Shown one piece after another: positions 60,514-64,000 of a stretch of 64,000 nucleotides of DNA. The first letter of the stretch is position 1; every line of letters starts with the position of its first letter. The stretch comes from Ligula intestinalis (taxonomy: Eukaryota > Platyhelminthes > Cestoda > Diphyllobothriidea > Diphyllobothriidae). The stretch covers positions 33,985,561-34,049,560 of the forward strand of contig JAYGXS010000004.1 in NCBI GenBank assembly GCA_036362985.1, written 5' to 3'. Position numbers and translations under genes: made by a program. The notes under the pieces were generated by a model. It was given only the letters and a program-made list of their open reading frames with translations, was not told the origin of the DNA and searched no databases.

Positions 60514-61379
60514 TCTGACGGTTTTATCTTCCACTTCATAACGTTTCTTATTAATACCCCACTTATGACCGTCCCTACTGCAGTTCCCTAGTCACTCAAA
60601 ATTTGGCTACATTTTTGTTTCTCCTTGGCCGTTTTACGCTCTCTCCGTCCCTACCATTATAACTTTTTCATGTCCTCCTACCTGTTCCCTTTGCCCTTTA
60701 CCACGTTTTCTCTTAATGATTACCTACATCACACTCTCCAGTGCCACACTTACAGTTTCCCGTTTTTTCCATGTCGTTCTACATTAATGTTTGCTCATAT
60801 TTCGTAAGTATTAATTGTTTCAAAAGGTTTTACTGCAGAGGACACTTACCTTTTTCCTTCATAAGGGGACAACAGTGGGTAAGGAATCTAAGGCAAAGCC
60901 GGGCTTCCGCGCTTGCTTCGAATGAATTCGTGCAGTTTCCTTGGATGTTAGCAGGCTAATGAGACAAGATCGGACACAAATAAATCCATGCTGCTGCGCA
61001 CTTAGCAAGCTGTTCTCCTTAATATGTCTCCTAAGTTCCGTTTTGATGATTTTCTCCTTTAGTTTGTAACAAATGCTTTTTAGACAACCTGATTTTAATA
61101 TATTAGGTGATGTATTCTCTCGTTAGTTCTAAATAGGGGTTATTTTGTCTAGCTTCAAGTCGGTAGACGAAGCCCCCTTCTTCATCGAAGGTCTTGGAAA
61201 ATTGGGAGGCCAGTTGTTTTGCAAGCTCATTCGGAAGTTGAGCTAATATGCCATCCAGACCAGGTAATTTAGTGGGCTGTTGTTATCGCAGGATTTTTCT
61301 AACTGTGTCTGGTGCGAACGCCACTGTGCTATGTATATCTGTCGCCGGGACAATATATAATAATGATAAGTTGTATATT
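60514..61379. other. Helitron 3' flank and spacer
   Basis: AT-rich. The stretch GCAAAGCCGGGCTTCCGCGC then TTG (about 60893-60915) has a short palindrome and a CTTG near where a Helitron hairpin plus CTRR end would be expected. The match is imperfect, so the end of the element is not fixed. Confidence 0.3.
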
Positions 61380-63640
61380 TTAGGCCCAGTGGGCCTCATC
61401 AACAAACCAAAAATTCAATAACACGAAGTACTAGAAATAATTGGTTTAACAAACAGTATCCGTAGTATATAGCTATAAGACGATTATAACTGTTTAGAAG
61501 CGAATTTGTTAGATTCGAAAAAAAAGAATATAGCAGTGTCATGTGGAAAGTGAAATTCAAGGGCACACACAGATGAGCCACATCGTTATCTAGATTCTGA
61601 CTATGTATTCTGGTACCCACTGCCTCTGTTAGTAGGGGAGCTTGGAAGCAAACTCAGTCGAAGCTGAGCGTGGGGCAGAACAATAGGTATTAACGAAACA
61701 TTACTGGTATAGACGGGTTCCCGGCACTACACTCGGGTTCCAAAATCGGTGCGGCATAATCGAATATAGGGAACCCACCAGTTTATGATCGTGATGGGCA
61801 CCGCCGTATGAGATCCAAAAGTCCGTCAAATCTACAATAACATCGTTGAGGATGTCTGAGATGCGACCAAATATAAGGCCCTGATGACTGTTGATGACCA
61901 GCGAAACGAGAGTCGTCAAGACTGCGTCTTGATTCCGGGGGACAAGAGTCAGAGGAAGGTAGTTTCAAGAAGGGATCCTAAATTCCCGATGGTCCTTTCT
62001 CGGGATCGTGGAGAAAGCTACCCGGAAAAGATGAGGAAAACAAAGGTTAATGGATTCAGTGTTAAGATAAATGTGCAGTCTTCGCTTGAATGCACATAAA
62101 CTAGTCAACGCCCGAATATCAATCGGCAAATTATTCCAAAGATAGCTATACCTAGAAGCAAAAAATAGAGATCGTTTAGAAGTGGAAGAAGCAGGAGGAG
62201 GTATTATCAACGTTGAACTTCTTAGGTTGTAAGGGCAAGTAACTGGAGTAAGGGCAGAAATCTTGGGGAGATTTGAACTATTATTAAGGCGAAACAGGAG
62301 CCAAAAACCTGCTTTCAGTCTCCTGACCCAAAGAAATTTCAGTTTCGTTATCTCATATCCATCTGAGTAGGAGTTATCTGAGAATGCCGGATAGAGGACC
62401 CTTTTAGTGAATCTTCTTTGGACACTTTCAATTGTTAAATGGCTAGATTCGTTCATTAGACCGAAGAATGGACAACAGTATTCGAGAATAGGAAGCACAT
62501 GCATACGATAAAGTCTTAGCTTCATTTCGGGAAGGTAGAAATCATAAGAGATGAAGCCGCATATCTGAGCAGCTTTTGCTGTTATTCTATCAGCGTGAGG
62601 TGAAAGATCTAATTTATTTGTGATACTTAAACCTTAGTCCTTAATGTTAGAACATTCAGTCATGGGGCAATCTTGAAGAATGATAGGCTGTGGCAGCCTT
62701 TCAGGTCCAAAACACATGTATATCGTTGTTAATCCTCGTTAAATGCCGGCTCTTTGGTAAAACATGGAAATAAAAAGTAAAACACTAGATAAGTATTGCC
62801 TGAATTTTCGTTTGATTTGTTCCCCTAGTTAACTTTCAGACACGGAATGGGATCTTGATTTCCTTTTGACTTATTCACGTAGGAAAATAACATTTTGAGC
62901 TGTTAGGTATTCCCTTGACTAGTTCTGACTGAAAGACTAATCGTTCTATCCGCATGAGTTTTAGACAAAGATTTTACTGTTTCTTATACACAGAGGTGCT
63001 TTGGTTGGTGGTAGCTAGAATATGTTTTCCGCAGTCTTATTTTCTTCTTGAGGTTCCTTTGTATAATCAGTGGCCGGTAGACGCGTGAACTCATTTAAGG
63101 TGGGCAATAATTGTCTACTAATGTTGAGATAAGTTCCAAAAGAAGCACAAGGCGTCATTCGGATCAGGTACATGTACAGGGCTTCAGACAATATCGTTGA
63201 GTAGTCCTTTCGTTTTAGTATCATCCTATTAGGTATTGCTTGAGTGACAGGTGCAGCGAAATTTCTGTACTCCCAAAAAGAACGCGATAATCAAGAGGTC
63301 TGAGTACTCAATCGAAGGCTACCGTTTTCATCGCTACAAATGGCGAGATCTAAACAGCTAGATTGTTGCCTATTTCGGAGCCGCGTGTCCGTTGTGACGT
63401 TTTCCATAGGAAATTCGTCACTAAGCAATGGAAGAAAGTTCTGATCGAATGCATTTTGTGATCGCAACATGTGCATCAAATCCCCAGTAATGTCTGGCGA
63501 GTTAAAATCTCCAGGTTTTAAGACATGTTTGCTGCAGCAGCTTTGTTTTTTTCCCAGTAATTAGTGCACCAGTGTGCAGTGTATTTGGTTTGAATACTGG
63601 AGTAGTATGGAGGTCCGGTTGGGTCAGCACTCATCGTTTA
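61380..63640 (-). mobile_element. LINE with endonuclease and C-terminal reverse transcriptase, core deleted
   Basis: - strand. Endonuclease part 63640-63000: GPPYYSSIQTKYTAHW, the Asp motif GDFNSPDITG near 63500, NAFDQNFLPLLSDEFPMENV, SSCLDLAICSDENGSLRL. After a short gap the reverse-transcriptase thumb and C-terminus follow (62720-61990): MTECSNIKD, LDLSPHADRITAKAAQICGF, MKLRLYRMHVLPILEYCCPF, ASRYSYLWNNLPIDIRALTS, CAFKRRLHIYLN. The 3' UTR runs to about 61380 and ends with a palindrome AGGCCCACTGGGCCT. The central catalytic motifs (FADD-type box) are missing, so this is an internally deleted copy or two fragments of one family. Confidence 0.78.
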
Positions 63641-63744
63641 CAACCAAGTATTATGCAGGGAGGTTTCTTATTTGATGAGAAAATATCTGGGACTTAGTCG
63701 ATGCCATCTCATATGAGTATCGCGATTCCCCCACACCTACGACC

Positions 63745-63790
63745 GCTGACGAGGCCCACTGGGCCTAACAGATAAACAAAGTTAGTTATT
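63745..63790 (+). repeat. LINE 3'-end fragment, opposite orientation
   Basis: GACGAGGCCCACTGGGCCTA followed by an A/T-rich tail matches the 3' end of the LINE at 61380-63640, but on the + strand. It is a short, separate 3' fragment of the same family. Confidence 0.6.
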
Positions 63791-64000
63791 TATTCATACC
63801 ATAGGGATAAGCTGAAAATCGCGCGTGACTCATCCTACCCTCGCTCTGTCAGGCCTTTCTCCCACGCGTAATTATCCACTCCGCGCGCTATCGGCCTTTC
63901 ATGCCATTTCGACTAACATGCCACTTGATAAGCGTATAAGCTCCAAGTCAATTGACACGCTGGCTTCATTTGATTGGCCGCAGGCGGCAGAGTACTCATC
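63791..64000. other. Window end, unassigned
   Basis: GC-richer sequence with CACTCCGCGCGC and a CCAAT-like TTTGATTGGCCGCAGGC near the end. Nothing identifiable. Confidence 0.3.

Noticed and set aside
1..64000. CRISPR arrays, operons, ribosome binding sites and tRNA or rRNA genes
   Set aside because: None seen. The window is clearly eukaryotic, and the tandem repeats are satellite.

Overview
This is a eukaryotic window: a draft assembly with one 100-base run of N (10965-11064), split genes with GT-AG introns, and many decayed transposable elements. The mix (335-bp satellite, Penelope-like elements with a GIY-YIG domain, CR1-like LINEs, a Helitron, a pogo/Tigger element and a compact ZFC3H1 orthologue) suggests an invertebrate. 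A flatworm, perhaps a cestode, is my best guess, but that is inference only.

Layout. (1) 1-9509 is a satellite array of about 335-bp monomers. At the left end it forms a three-monomer higher-order repeat of about 1005 bp. The array reverses orientation at about 7891, and a pogo/Tigger DNA transposon (4255-6326, TA target duplication, one in-frame stop in the transposase) sits inside it. (2) 9510-22800 holds the last coding exon of a coiled-coil gene (11256-11489), a palindromic MITE-like element (13749-14302), and a phase-consistent multi-exon gene of unknown function on the + strand (about 16361-21714). (3) 22800-34560 is a long, repeat-poor stretch with no recognisable gene. (4) 34577-38526, - strand, is the 3' part of ZFC3H1, the CCCH zinc-finger subunit that directs polyadenylated nuclear RNA to the exosome. 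(5) 41.5-64 kb is a graveyard of retroelements: Penelope-like elements (two as an inverted pair, one split by a CR1 LINE with an 8-bp target duplication), at least five other LINE fragments, and a decayed Helitron (about 57565-60513).

Main discovery. Read on the strand opposite to the left array, the satellite monomer contains the parts of a type I hammerhead self-cleaving ribozyme: stem I GACCCA/UGGGYC, core CUGAUGA, stem II GCCGG/CCGGC closing a long loop, core GAAA, a short stem III AC-ACNU-GU, and an H17 cleavage nucleotide. One copy (9359-9433, + strand) keeps every core base; most others carry one or two core changes. A weaker hammerhead-like motif lies beside a Penelope-like element (49405-49446, - strand). 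So this tandem repeat may be a ribozyme-bearing, retrozyme-like or schistosome-like satellite rather than inert DNA.

The working genes here are ZFC3H1 and probably the two unidentified genes. All transposon proteins appear broken.
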